Origin: JBBTXG01 sp038062375
GTDB taxonomy: Bacteria > Patescibacteriota > Minisyncoccia > Minisyncoccales > UBA10102
NCBI GenBank assembly: GCA_038062375.1
Contig: JBBTXG010000009.1
Location: forward strand, 1-41,765
Direction of reading: 5' to 3'
Length of the DNA stretch: 41,765 nt
Position numbers and translations under genes: made by a program. The notes under the pieces are model-generated. The model made no database searches and was not told the origin of the DNA. It worked only from the letters and a program-made list of their open reading frames with translations. Below are positions 7,927 through 16,661 of the stretch, one piece after another. Position 1 is the first letter of the stretch. The number at the start of each line of letters is the position of its first letter.

Positions 7927-8679
7927 ATGCTCCATAAGATTCTAGGTTTCTTTTGGCTTGCAGCAATTTCATTATCAATTATCTGGATTGCCAGTGCGGC
8001 GGCGCCAAATCCCGGGCATACAATCTCTGAAATCGGCAATGTGGTGCAAGGCGATATTTTGTATGGTTCGGCAACGGATGTAATTTCGGCATTGGCAAAA
8101 AATATAACCACGACAAGATACCTTTCCAACACCGGCGCGTCCAATAATCCGGCCTGGGCGCAGGTTGATCTTTCAAATGGCGTAAGCGGCAACCTGCCGG
8201 TAACCAACCTAAATAGCGGCACCGGCGCAGGTGCCACAACCTTCTGGCGCGGGGACGGAACATGGGCAACGCCTTCAGCGGCATCGAAGATCATCTGGAG
8301 CGGTCAATCGAGCGCCTCACTCACAGCTGACGCCGTATGCCATGGGCTCGGCTACAACGTCTGCAGTACAACAGTAACCTCCCTCTTTGGTATGTTAGTT
8401 CCCATTAATGTCACCATAAAAAATCTGCGAGGCCAAGTCGCCACAGCACCCGCGAGCGGCAGCAGCTGCAAGTTTACTGTAAGGAAATCCGCCGATTGTT
8501 CCGCTGCCTATTCTGCTACAGCCCTCACCTGCACGGTGGTAGGGAACGGATCTTTAAAAACCTGTTCTGATACCACGAACAGTGTCAGCATAGTGGCCGG
8601 AGAGTGCCTGCAAATTCATTATGACGAAACCGGCACTTGTTCTGGAAGTATCTCCTGGGGTTTTGAACTTGATCCTTAA
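7927..8679 (+). CDS. Secreted protein with phage tail-fibre-like repeat segment
   Basis: The product from the ATG at 7927 (250 residues) begins with a signal peptide (LHKILGFFWLAAISL ending in ASAAAP). The following region contains GDILYGSATDVISALA, RYLSNTGASNNPAWAQVDL, LPVTNLNSGTGA and TFWRGDGTWATP, phrases typical of phage tail-fibre and adhesin stalks. The C-terminal 110 residues form a separate module with paired cysteines (SCKFTVRKSADCS, LTCTV, TCS, GTCSGSISWGF). A TTG at 7855 and an ATG at 7897 are in frame, but only the 7927 start puts the signal peptide at the N-terminus. It is probably the first gene of the surface locus. No other phage gene lies nearby. Confidence 0.7.
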   Translation: MLHKILGFFWLAAISLSIIWIASAAAPNPGHTISEIGNVVQGDILYGSATDVISALAKNITTTRYLSNTGASNNPAWAQVDLSNGVSGNLPVTNLNSGTGAGATTFWRGDGTWATPSAASKIIWSGQSSASLTADAVCHGLGYNVCSTTVTSLFGMLVPINVTIKNLRGQVATAPASGSSCKFTVRKSADCSAAYSATALTCTVVGNGSLKTCSDTTNSVSIVAGECLQIHYDETGTCSGSISWGFELDP

Positions 8680-8683
8680 TCCC

Positions 8684-9127
8684 ATGGCGCCAATTAAAAA
8701 ATTTACAGTGCTTGTGCTCTTGTCTTTTCTCTTCGGCGCGGCACTCTTACTCTTCAACGAAAGCGTATTAGCCTTTTCATTCTTTGGGCAAGAGCCCTTG
8801 GTAGGCAGCAGTTCTCCTTTTGAAGTTCAGCTCGGCGGTTCGGTCGTTATCCAAAATATAGATGAAAAGCGCCTGTATGTCGTCTTTGCGCCACAAGATG
8901 TTGCCGAGGATGGTTCAGGATGGTACTGCTCGCGTGTTTCAGGACAAGAGCTATTAGAAGACAGCGACCTTCAACACTATGGCACCTGCTTTGTCAATGA
9001 TCCGGGCGAATTTCTGATTCTTGAATTATCTGACCTCGACATAAACGCGGATTATCAAAGTATGAAAAATTCTCCATATTTTCTTGAGGAAAGGAAGATT
9101 GAAGTCAGTTCCATTTTTCCCCTCTAA
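8684..9127 (+). CDS. Secreted protein of unknown function
   Basis: The 147-residue product starts with a signal or anchor segment (FTVLVLLSFLFGAALLLF) and then a soluble acidic domain. One pair of cysteines (WYCSRVSG and GTCFVNDPG) could form a disulfide outside the cell. I do not recognise the family. The ATG at 8684 is chosen because upstream in-frame residues overlap the previous gene and would bury the hydrophobic segment. It starts four bases after the preceding stop, so the two are translationally linked. Confidence 0.65.
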   Translation: MAPIKKFTVLVLLSFLFGAALLLFNESVLAFSFFGQEPLVGSSSPFEVQLGGSVVIQNIDEKRLYVVFAPQDVAEDGSGWYCSRVSGQELLEDSDLQHYGTCFVNDPGEFLILELSDLDINADYQSMKNSPYFLEERKIEVSSIFPL

Positions 9128-9143
9128 AAGAAGTTCATGAGCT

Positions 9144-10139
9144 ATGAGATATGACCCCCGCTCTTTTCGTATACAAATATCGGTAATCGTATGTTGCCTC
9201 GCGCTTATTTCTACGCCAGAGATACTCTATGCCGGCACGCTTTCCTGTTCAGTTACTACCGCCGCCGGCTGTTCAGGCACGGTGATTTGGCGGATGTCGG
9301 GCTCAACCAACGCGCACGCCGAACTGCCGAGCCAAGCAACCGCCGCATATGACAGCAATGTTGTCTGCTGCAGCGGAGTGACCGGTTTGGGAAATTCTTG
9401 CACCGGCACTTTTGCTACCGCACTAAAGTTGTCTGGCATCACCAATGCCCATGCTGAACAGAATAGCCAAACAAACTATGGCAACAACGTTTGTATTTCG
9501 GTTCCTTCAGGCGGCAGCGTCTCTATTGGCTACCAATCAACAAACTGCACCGGCTTTGATACTACGTTGGGTTCTATGACAGGAACTACCAATGCCCATG
9601 TGGGCGATGGCACTGCCTACACCACCAAAATCTGCGCTACGGGCGCGGGTGCGACCACGCCCACCCTGACTTTCAGCATCTCTGACAACTCTGTTGGCTT
9701 CGGTACGCTCTCGGCATCTGCAGTAAGGTACGCCACTGGCGACGGGGCTGGTTCCAGCACCGAGGTTCAAGCGCACACCCTTACCGCCTCTACAAACGCT
9801 ACCAATGGATACATGATAACAGTAGAAGGCAATACTCTGACTTCTGGCGCTCATACAATAACGGCAGTCGGTTCAACAAATACCGCTTCCTCCCCTGGGA
9901 CAGAACAGTTCGGTCTTCGAATGACTGCTACAGGCGGCAATGGAACAGTAAGCGCGCCGTATGCTGCTGCGGGTTTTGCTCTCGATACCGCCGCATTTCC
10001 TGACGTGGTCGCTTCTGATCCAGATGGAGACGATGTGAGCACTGCTTATTCTCTCCGTTACATTGCGAACATTACAAATGCCACCGAAGCTGGAAGCTAT
10101 ACTGCCACCTTCACGTATGTTGCTACCGCTACTTTTTGA
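9144..10139 (+). CDS. Secreted WxL-like surface protein with NAHAE repeats
   Basis: The 331 residues begin with a signal peptide (ISVIVCCLALISTPEILYAG). Residues about 30-170 hold three related Cys-containing repeats, each with a G-x-TNAH motif (GSTNAHAE, GITNAHAE, GTTNAHV). From about 175 to the end is a Thr/Ala-rich beta domain: LTFSISDNSVGFGTLS, TASTNATNGYMITVEG, GTEQFGLRMTATGG and finally SLRYIANITNATEAGSYTATFTY. This arrangement resembles the WxL cell-surface domain of Gram-positive bacteria, but the final W-x-L is replaced by Y-V-A. The next gene has the same domain. Confidence 0.75.
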   Translation: MRYDPRSFRIQISVIVCCLALISTPEILYAGTLSCSVTTAAGCSGTVIWRMSGSTNAHAELPSQATAAYDSNVVCCSGVTGLGNSCTGTFATALKLSGITNAHAEQNSQTNYGNNVCISVPSGGSVSIGYQSTNCTGFDTTLGSMTGTTNAHVGDGTAYTTKICATGAGATTPTLTFSISDNSVGFGTLSASAVRYATGDGAGSSTEVQAHTLTASTNATNGYMITVEGNTLTSGAHTITAVGSTNTASSPGTEQFGLRMTATGGNGTVSAPYAAAGFALDTAAFPDVVASDPDGDDVSTAYSLRYIANITNATEAGSYTATFTYVATATF

Positions 10140-10207
10140 AAGGCAAGGCCTGTGAATAACTTTTCTTTACATTTTTGCTATACTTTCCTACAAGGTTATT
10201 GCTTTTC

Positions 10208-11368
10208 ATGAAAGCAAAAAGTCAGATGAAATACGAACATTACTCCATGAGGCACATTACAAGAAAAACAAGGACAATAATAAGTTTGGGAGTAATTCTG
10301 TCGCTCATTGCCATATTGTTTGGACCGCCATTGCAGGTTGCGTTTGCCGCCGATCTTCTGAATAAATCAGATACCATGAGCAGTCTGAAAGATAATACCG
10401 CGTCAGACCATACGATTGTATTTCGTACGCCCACCGGAGCAGGTGACTCAACTGATACAATCACTGTTGAGTTCGATAAGGGTGCAGGTACTGCTTTTAC
10501 GGTTCCTGGCGCTTTAGATTTCACCGATCTTGACCTTGCTCATTCAGCAGGTGGCCAAACAAGCTGCAGCGGCGTAACCTTTAGCAATGACGAAACGCTT
10601 GCCGCCACTGCCTCTGCTACGGCTTGGGGTGTTTCTGTAAACACCACAACCGACACAATCACGCTTACTGCTCCTACGGACGGCGTTGGCGTAGCCGCAA
10701 TTGCAGGGAATGCCTGCGTGCGAATGAGGATCGGTACCAATGCAACTACCGGGGCTACGGGCGATCAACAGATTACCAACCCCGATATCACAGGCGCCAC
10801 CAATTATACCATTGCGATTGCGGGTACGTTTGGCGACGTCGGCGATATTGTTGTTCAAATTATTCTTGATGACCAGGTTGCGGTGAGTGCTACCGTTGCT
10901 GAAGCCCTCACGTTTTCTTTAAGCACTAATTCCGTGGCTTTTGGAACCTTGTCGAGCGCGGCAGTCACCACTGGTTCTCATACCGTCACTCTCGCCACGA
11001 ATGCCGCGAGCGGATTAACTCTTACTGTATCCGGGTCCACTCTAACCTCTGGCTCGAACACCATTACCGCCATGTCAACGGCCGCCGCGAGTTCTGTGGG
11101 AACAGAACAGTTCGGCATTAACGCCAAGGACAACGCGACGCCAAATGTGGGCGCGGAATGTTCAGGGACATCGCCAATTGCAGCAGCCGCAACTGGTTAT
11201 AGTACCGTTGATAACTTCAAATTCGTATCGGGCGAGACCGTCATAAGCTCATCCTCGGGAATTAACAGCACGACCTGTACGATCTCTTACATTGCCAACA
11301 TTAGCGCGGCTACCGAAGCAGGGAGTTACACCACAACGCTGACCTACAACGCGACTTCGAATTTCTAA
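10208..11368 (+). CDS. Secreted WxL-like surface protein
   Basis: The ATG at 10208 gives 386 residues with a signal peptide ending AFAADLL. An N-terminal beta domain (residues about 45-220, DHTIVFRTPTGAGDSTDTI) follows. The C-terminal WxL-like domain matches the preceding gene: LTFSLSTNSVAFGTLSS, LATNAASGLTLTVSG, GTEQFGINAKDN and SYIANISAATEAGSYTTTLTY, with Y-N-A where WxL proteins have W-x-L. WxL domains in Firmicutes bind peptidoglycan non-covalently and pair with a DUF916/DUF3324 membrane protein, and such a gene follows 30 bases later. A TATACT box (10180-10185) may add a local promoter. The TTG at 10175 is rejected because it lies in this promoter. Confidence 0.75.
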   Translation: MKAKSQMKYEHYSMRHITRKTRTIISLGVILSLIAILFGPPLQVAFAADLLNKSDTMSSLKDNTASDHTIVFRTPTGAGDSTDTITVEFDKGAGTAFTVPGALDFTDLDLAHSAGGQTSCSGVTFSNDETLAATASATAWGVSVNTTTDTITLTAPTDGVGVAAIAGNACVRMRIGTNATTGATGDQQITNPDITGATNYTIAIAGTFGDVGDIVVQIILDDQVAVSATVAEALTFSLSTNSVAFGTLSSAAVTTGSHTVTLATNAASGLTLTVSGSTLTSGSNTITAMSTAAASSVGTEQFGINAKDNATPNVGAECSGTSPIAAAATGYSTVDNFKFVSGETVISSSSGINSTTCTISYIANISAATEAGSYTTTLTYNATSNF

Positions 11369-11398
11369 CACAACGGCGCAGTGACCGAGTGTACTGTT

Positions 11399-12478
11399 AT
11401 GAGGTATTTTTTGCTTGCCATAAGTTTAGTTTTGGGAGGCGCTGTCATATTTACCTTCCCTGTACATGCACTTACCATATCCCCCGTAAAGATGGAGATT
11501 TCGGGCGATCCTGGCCAAACCCTGCTCGGCGAAATTGAACTCTTCAACGAACAGGACGAAATCAAGACTTTTTATTCTTCTTCCCAGAATTTCGAAGCCA
11601 GAGGTGAATCTGGCGCGCCTCATTTTCTTCCTGATACGAATGAAGGACTTGCCTCGTGGATTGAAATTCAAGAGAATGTTACTTTAAAAGCGCAAGGGCT
11701 CAAAAAGATCCCATTCTCCATTCAGATACCTGAAAGCGCTCAAGCCGGGGGATATTTTGCTGCTATCTTATGGGGCAGTTCTCCCGCGCCCCAACAAGAA
11801 GGAGGACAGGTGGCAATTGGCGGCAAACTGGGCATGCTCATTCTTTTGAGTGTTCATGGGGAGTCAAAAGAAGGAGGCGGGCTTCTGGATTTTAAGATTG
11901 ATGAAGGGGGCCGCGTCGTGAACTCTTTACCCATAACTTTTACTTACCGCTTTTCTAATAAAGGAACTGAACGAATAAAGCCAACTGGAGAACTTAAGGT
12001 TAAAAATTTGTTTGGGTTTACTGTGGTGACCCTGGACGCGAATCGCCCAGATGGCAATGTTTTGCCAGGAAGCGTCCGCAAGTTCCAAATGGTCTGGGCA
12101 GAAAAAAATCAAGAGAAATCCGATGTTGTATCAGTAGAGAAAGAGGAAGATGGAGGATTTTTCTCGGCCGTGGGAAACCAATGGAGTAATTTTGCCTTGG
12201 GGCCGTATAACGCAAAACTTAGCATTGCTTATGGAAAGGATAACAAAACTGCAGAGGCGAGTTATCGTTTCTTCGTGATCCCGTGGCAATTATTGAGCAT
12301 TGTTATTTTCATCTTAGCTCTTCTGGGATTTGGCGGATGGTTCGGACTTAAAAAATACAACCACTGGATTATTTCAAAAGCATCATCCCGTTTCCAAGTC
12401 CCCCTTGCCAAAGACACGGCAAGAGCTGCGAAGGAAGGTTCAGCCCCAAGGAGACAACGCAAAATAAAGAAACGATGA
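11399..12478 (+). CDS. DUF916/WxL-interacting-like membrane protein
   Basis: The 359 residues have a signal peptide (YFLLAISLVLGGAVIF ending VHAL) followed by an opening typical of the DUF916 (WxLIP) family: LTISPVKMEISGDPGQTLLGEIELFNEQ and a later FSIQIPESAQAGGYFAAILW. A second beta domain follows (about 160-280), then one transmembrane helix (about 293-315, LLSIVIFILALLGFGGWFGL) and a very basic cytoplasmic tail. In Gram-positive bacteria this family anchors WxL proteins at the membrane. Two WxL-like genes are immediately upstream, which supports a partner role. A GTG at 11381 is in frame, but the ATG at 11399 gives a normal signal peptide. Confidence 0.75.
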   Translation: MRYFLLAISLVLGGAVIFTFPVHALTISPVKMEISGDPGQTLLGEIELFNEQDEIKTFYSSSQNFEARGESGAPHFLPDTNEGLASWIEIQENVTLKAQGLKKIPFSIQIPESAQAGGYFAAILWGSSPAPQQEGGQVAIGGKLGMLILLSVHGESKEGGGLLDFKIDEGGRVVNSLPITFTYRFSNKGTERIKPTGELKVKNLFGFTVVTLDANRPDGNVLPGSVRKFQMVWAEKNQEKSDVVSVEKEEDGGFFSAVGNQWSNFALGPYNAKLSIAYGKDNKTAEASYRFFVIPWQLLSIVIFILALLGFGGWFGLKKYNHWIISKASSRFQVPLAKDTARAAKEGSAPRRQRKIKKR

Positions 12479-13825
12479 ATGAATGTTTTATCTATTTTAT
12501 TTTTGGTTTTTTCCATAGGTATAAGAATTGTTTACCCGCAGCCGATTTTTGCTGTAAGCGGTGCAATAAGCATTACGGCGCTTGTTCCTGAAGTTGCAAC
12601 AAGCACCACTTTTTCTTCTCCAAGTGGCGGAAGCGCTACCCTGACGAAGGCAGACGGCACAACGGTTGTTTTTCATTTCCCTCCACATTTTTATACTGAA
12701 GATTTAAAGCTTCAAGCGAACTCATATTCCAAAGATTTTTTCTCGTCAGATAAGCCCTCTTCATCTGGCAAAAGTGCTGTCGGGAAAACGTACGATTTTA
12801 ATCTCTATACAAGTGCTTCAGGCATCCAAGTTTCCACTACCTCACTTGCGATGTCTATTACTATAAGTTACACTGACGCTGATATAAGTGGCTTAGACGA
12901 GAGCAGCATCGCTCCCTATCGCTGGGGATCAACAGATTCTTCTTGGCAATTAATTCCTGGTGCTACGATTGATGCTCCCAACAACAAGATTACCTTTTCT
13001 ACGAACTCATTCAGCTCTTTCGTGCTTTTTGCTTTGGCGTCGCAACAACAGGGTGGTGAAAGTGCAGGTGGTGGAGGCGGTGGAGGTATCGTCGCTCAAC
13101 CCCAAACAGCTGCTGTCTTCTCTGGTCGCGCGTATCCTAAAAGCACGGTAACGCTTCTGAAAGACGCACAAATCGCGGCAACTACCATTGCCGGAAGCGA
13201 TGCCAGTTTTTCAATAAAGCTTTCTGGTCTTTCTACTGGAAATTATATCTTTGCCCTTTATAGCAAAGATTCGAAAGGCAATAGATCATCTCTGGTAACT
13301 TTTCCTGCGAGCGTTGCGAGCGGCGCTACAACCTCTCGGAGCGGTATTTTTATTACACCCACCATTGCAGTGGATAAAAGTGAAGTTAAGCGCGGCGAGA
13401 ACATTGCCATTTTTGGGCAATCAGTTCCCAAAGCAGATGTTACTGTTGCCATAAGCTCGGAGGAAGAATTTCTTGGAAAAACTGTTGCCGACCAAAATGG
13501 CGCGTATCTTTACAATTTCGATACTGCCGAGCTTTCGATGGGTCAGCATTTTGCAAAATCTAAAGCGGCGAGAAATGGGACAGCCAGCTCATTTAGTCAC
13601 ACCATAAGCTTTTTGGTTGGCGCGAAAACTGTCGTTTCTCAACCAACAAATAAATGTCAAACAAAGGGAGATTTTACTAACGACTGCCGAGTGAATTTGG
13701 TCGATTTTTCTATTGCCGCGTATTGGTACAAAAGACCATCGCCACCAAATTCAACTGATTTAAATAACGATGGCAAGGTGGATTTGGTTGATTTGAGCAT
13801 TATGACGTTTCACTGGACGGGGTGA
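12479..13825 (+). CDS. Secreted protein with C-terminal type I dockerin
   Basis: The 448-residue secreted protein has a signal peptide, a ZU5-like or autoproteolytic-type beta domain (about 30-185, VVFHFPPHFYTEDLKL to SFSSFVLFA), a Gly-rich linker (GGGGGGG), two Ig-like domains (about 215-385) and a dockerin at about 395-448. The dockerin has two calcium-binding F-hand loops, DFTNDCRVNLVD and DLNNDGKVDLVD, each with Asp/Asn at positions 1, 3, 5, 9 and 12. Dockerins bind cohesins very tightly, and two cohesin-type genes follow directly. The start codon is immediately after the stop of the preceding gene. Confidence 0.85.
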   Translation: MNVLSILFLVFSIGIRIVYPQPIFAVSGAISITALVPEVATSTTFSSPSGGSATLTKADGTTVVFHFPPHFYTEDLKLQANSYSKDFFSSDKPSSSGKSAVGKTYDFNLYTSASGIQVSTTSLAMSITISYTDADISGLDESSIAPYRWGSTDSSWQLIPGATIDAPNNKITFSTNSFSSFVLFALASQQQGGESAGGGGGGGIVAQPQTAAVFSGRAYPKSTVTLLKDAQIAATTIAGSDASFSIKLSGLSTGNYIFALYSKDSKGNRSSLVTFPASVASGATTSRSGIFITPTIAVDKSEVKRGENIAIFGQSVPKADVTVAISSEEEFLGKTVADQNGAYLYNFDTAELSMGQHFAKSKAARNGTASSFSHTISFLVGAKTVVSQPTNKCQTKGDFTNDCRVNLVDFSIAAYWYKRPSPPNSTDLNNDGKVDLVDLSIMTFHWTG

Positions 13826-13869
13826 CAAGAAACGAGTAGTATGGCAGAAAGCTGACGAGTAAGAATCAT

Positions 13870-14778
13870 ATGACAAACCAAAGCGGAATACTGATTGTTT
13901 CTTGTTTTTTGTCACTCCTTTCTCTTTCGGTTCAGGCGGCAGAAATTACGATTGACTCAAAAAACAAAGAAATGAAAGTTGGCCAGCGCTTTGAGATTAC
14001 AGCCTTTCTCGATACTCAAAAGGAGAATATCAATGCGATCGAAGGAAACCTCTTATATCCGCCAGACCTTTTCGAGTTCAAAGAAATAAAAGACGCGAAT
14101 TCCATCATCAACTTCTGGGTTGAACAGCCACACCAGGAACAACAAACAGGAGACAAACAACAAGGAAGAATTGTTTTTTCCGGTATTACTCCCGGCGGCT
14201 ATGTAGGAAAGAATGGTTTGATTTTTTCAATTCTTTTTGAGGCAAAAAAAGAAGGAAGGGGCGCGGCTGAAATTCACGAGGCAAGAGCATTGCTCAACGA
14301 CGGCAAGGGTACGGAAGCCCAACTCTCATTGTTGCCATTTCAATTCACCATCTCCAAAGAAGCCCCTCCAGTTACGGTGAATGCCGTAATCGATAATGAG
14401 CGGCCAGAATCATTTGTGCCGGAAGTTGCGCGCGATTCTACCCTTTTTAATAATAAATGGTTTCTCGTTTTTGCGACCCAAGATAAGGAATCGGGGGTTG
14501 ATCACTACGATCTGAAAGAGACGCGACAAAGATTTTTTGGGATACTCTCAAGATGGATTACGGCCGAGAGCCCCTATTTGCTGAACGACCAAAAACTGCA
14601 AAGCTATATTTTTGTAAAAGCCGTCGACAAAAAGGGCAATGCGAGGACTGAAAAGATTTCACCGCAAAATCCGCTTCCCTGGTACGAAAATTACGAGAAT
14701 TGGTTTGTAATTGTATTGGCGCTTGTTATTGTTTATGCAATGAAAAAATTTCTATGGAGGAGATACATAAAAATATAA
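13870..14778 (+). CDS. Membrane-anchored cohesin-domain protein
   Basis: The 302 residues comprise a signal peptide (ending VQAAE), a cohesin-like beta sandwich (about 25-165: EMKVGQRFEITAFLDTQ, INAIEGNLLYPPDLFEF, GRIVFSGITPGGYVGKNGL, IFSILFEAKKEG), a second beta domain (GVDHYDLKE, FVKAVDKKGNAR) and a C-terminal membrane helix (WFVIVLALVIVYAMKKFL). Cohesins bind dockerin modules, and a dockerin protein is encoded 44 bases upstream. Together they could form a surface complex held at the membrane by this protein. The end overlaps the start of the next cohesin gene by 25 bases. Confidence 0.82.
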   Translation: MTNQSGILIVSCFLSLLSLSVQAAEITIDSKNKEMKVGQRFEITAFLDTQKENINAIEGNLLYPPDLFEFKEIKDANSIINFWVEQPHQEQQTGDKQQGRIVFSGITPGGYVGKNGLIFSILFEAKKEGRGAAEIHEARALLNDGKGTEAQLSLLPFQFTISKEAPPVTVNAVIDNERPESFVPEVARDSTLFNNKWFLVFATQDKESGVDHYDLKETRQRFFGILSRWITAESPYLLNDQKLQSYIFVKAVDKKGNARTEKISPQNPLPWYENYENWFVIVLALVIVYAMKKFLWRRYIKI

Positions 14779-16496
14779 AAAGTTTATTGGTCGGCACTTT
14801 GCTATGTGCAGTTTTTAGTATTCTGCCGATAGTCGCTCAAGCGGCAACGTTGTATTTTTCTCCTTCTTCCGGGTCGCATGCGGTTGGCACCACATTTTCG
14901 ATAAGCGTTTATGTTTCAAGCGCCGATCAAGCGATGAATGCCGCTTCCGGCGCCATTTCGTTTCCAAGCGACAAATTAGAAGTCGCTTCCCTTTCAAAAA
15001 TCGGCTCCATTTTTAGCCTATGGGTGCAAGAGCCGACTTTTTCAAATACATTGGGTACTGTAAATTTTGAAGGCATTGTTCTGAATCCGGGATTTACGGG
15101 CTCAAGCGGCAAAATTATCAGCATTACCTTCAAAACAAAAACTGCGGGTAACGCCCCTTTAACTTTTTCTTCCGGCTCGGTGCTCGCTCATGATGGCAAG
15201 GGAACAAACACTTTAACTGATCTGGGTGATGCCAATTTTTCAATAGGTGTAGTTGGGCCGGCCACGCCAGAAATTGTTCCTCTCGTTCAAGAAGCCGGCA
15301 CTCCACCGGCGCCAGAGATTCGTTCGCCGACTCATCCTGATCCAAACAGGTGGTATGCGGTAAAAGACGCGAAATTTACTTGGGATTTGCCAAAAGACGC
15401 GACTGCGGTTCGCTTACTTGTAGGAAAAATTCCGCAGGCTCTTCCTACAGTAACTTATACTACGCCAATGAACTCCAAAGAGATTACGGATTTAGATGAT
15501 GGCACGTGGTATTTCCATGTCCAAGTACGGAATGCAAAAGGATGGGGTGGCGTTTCTCATTTTCGACTTCAAATTGATACAGAAAAACCTGCTCATTTTG
15601 ACATTCGCGAGATTCCTCGAGAAGATTTTACAGAACCAAAAGTTCCATTTGTTTTTGACGCGCGCGATAAAACATCGGGTATTGATTACTACGAAATCAA
15701 AATTGACGGCAAGAGTACAGACACATGGAAAGATGACGGAAGCCACACCTACACGACTCCAACTTTGAACCCAGGCAAGCATATACTCATTGCCAAAGTA
15801 GTAGATAAAGCTGGCAACTCTTTGGTAAACTCCGCGGAATTTATTATTCAGGCATTAACACCGCCAGAAATCATGGAGTATCCGCGTATGTTGCGAAGTG
15901 GGGACGTTCTCTTCGTAAAAGGGAAAACCGCATATCTTGCTGGAAAAGTAAATGGCTGGCTTCAAAAAGAGAATGAAGAAGCAAAAAGCGCGGCAATAGA
16001 AATTGACGATAAGGGAAGGTTCATCCTTACACCCAATGAAAAATTAAAAGAAGGCATTTACAAATTGTGGGCAGAAGCAGTTGACGAACGTGGTGCAAAA
16101 AGCGAACCAGGGGAAAAGATTACTGTTGTGGTAGAGCGGCCGGCACTGCTCCGAATCGGCTCGCAGGCCGTAGAATTGCTTGCGATAGTGACTCCGCTTG
16201 TCGCGCTCATTATCCTCCTCGGAGCCCTTCTCTGGTACGGCTGGCACAAATTTGCCGCCTTGAGAAAACAATTAAAAAAAGAGGTTCGTGGAGCGGAGTC
16301 TGCTCTTCACGAAGCATTTGATTTATTGAAAGAAGATATCCGCGAACAAATGAAAATGCTGGAGAAAACCAAGACAAAACGCGAACTTACCCAAGAGGAA
16401 GAAAAAGTTATGAAGCACTTTAGGAAACATTTAGATGACGCAGAAAAGTTTGTAAGAAAAGAGATTCAGGATATTGAAAAAGGAGTAAAGCAATAA
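14754..16496 (+). CDS. Membrane-anchored cohesin-domain protein with cytoplasmic coiled coil
   Basis: From the ATG at 14754 the protein has 580 residues. After a signal peptide (ending VAQAAT) lies a cohesin domain (about 28-165: SHAVGTTFSISVYVSSADQ, GTVNFEGIVLNPGFTGSSG, KIISITFKTK). Fibronectin-like domains follow (about 190-390, RWYAVKDAKFTWDLP; GIDYYEIKIDG; GKHILIAKVVDKAGN), then an Ig-like domain, a transmembrane helix near 475-500 and a charged coiled coil of about 75 residues in the cytoplasm. It is a longer paralogue of the preceding gene; the long coiled coil could link surface binding to inside partners. A TTG at 14700 gives an N-terminus without a signal peptide and is rejected. Confidence 0.82.
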   Translation: MEEIHKNIKSLLVGTLLCAVFSILPIVAQAATLYFSPSSGSHAVGTTFSISVYVSSADQAMNAASGAISFPSDKLEVASLSKIGSIFSLWVQEPTFSNTLGTVNFEGIVLNPGFTGSSGKIISITFKTKTAGNAPLTFSSGSVLAHDGKGTNTLTDLGDANFSIGVVGPATPEIVPLVQEAGTPPAPEIRSPTHPDPNRWYAVKDAKFTWDLPKDATAVRLLVGKIPQALPTVTYTTPMNSKEITDLDDGTWYFHVQVRNAKGWGGVSHFRLQIDTEKPAHFDIREIPREDFTEPKVPFVFDARDKTSGIDYYEIKIDGKSTDTWKDDGSHTYTTPTLNPGKHILIAKVVDKAGNSLVNSAEFIIQALTPPEIMEYPRMLRSGDVLFVKGKTAYLAGKVNGWLQKENEEAKSAAIEIDDKGRFILTPNEKLKEGIYKLWAEAVDERGAKSEPGEKITVVVERPALLRIGSQAVELLAIVTPLVALIILLGALLWYGWHKFAALRKQLKKEVRGAESALHEAFDLLKEDIREQMKMLEKTKTKRELTQEEEKVMKHFRKHLDDAEKFVRKEIQDIEKGVKQ

Positions 16497-16550
16497 GTAT
16501 CTTCAATAAATTTCAAATCCTTGCTATACATAGAGCTGTACCTATGACTC

Positions 16551-16625
16551 GGGCGCGTAGCTCAGTTTGGTTAGAGCGTTTCGTTGACATCGAAAAGGTC
16601 AGCCGTTCAAGTCGGCTCGCGCCCA
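16551..16625 (+). tRNA. tRNA-Val, anticodon GAC
   Basis: The acceptor GGGCGCG/CGCGCCC, D stem GCTC/GAGC, anticodon stem TTTCG/CGAAA with loop TTGACAT, and T arm AGCCG-TTCAAGT-CGGCT form a full cloverleaf. Bases 34-36 are GAC. The CCA end is not encoded (ACCG follows the acceptor stem), unlike tRNA-Ile, the second tRNA-Val and tRNA-Phe in this window, so a CCA-adding enzyme is needed. Confidence 0.95.
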
Positions 16626-16661
16626 CCGCTACGCGAAAAGGTGAAAGTTCAGCATTGATCT

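Noticed and set aside
7927..8679. Prophage remnant, because of the tail-fibre-like protein
   Set aside because: No capsid, terminase, portal, integrase or lysis gene occurs nearby, and the protein has a bacterial signal peptide in an operon of surface genes.
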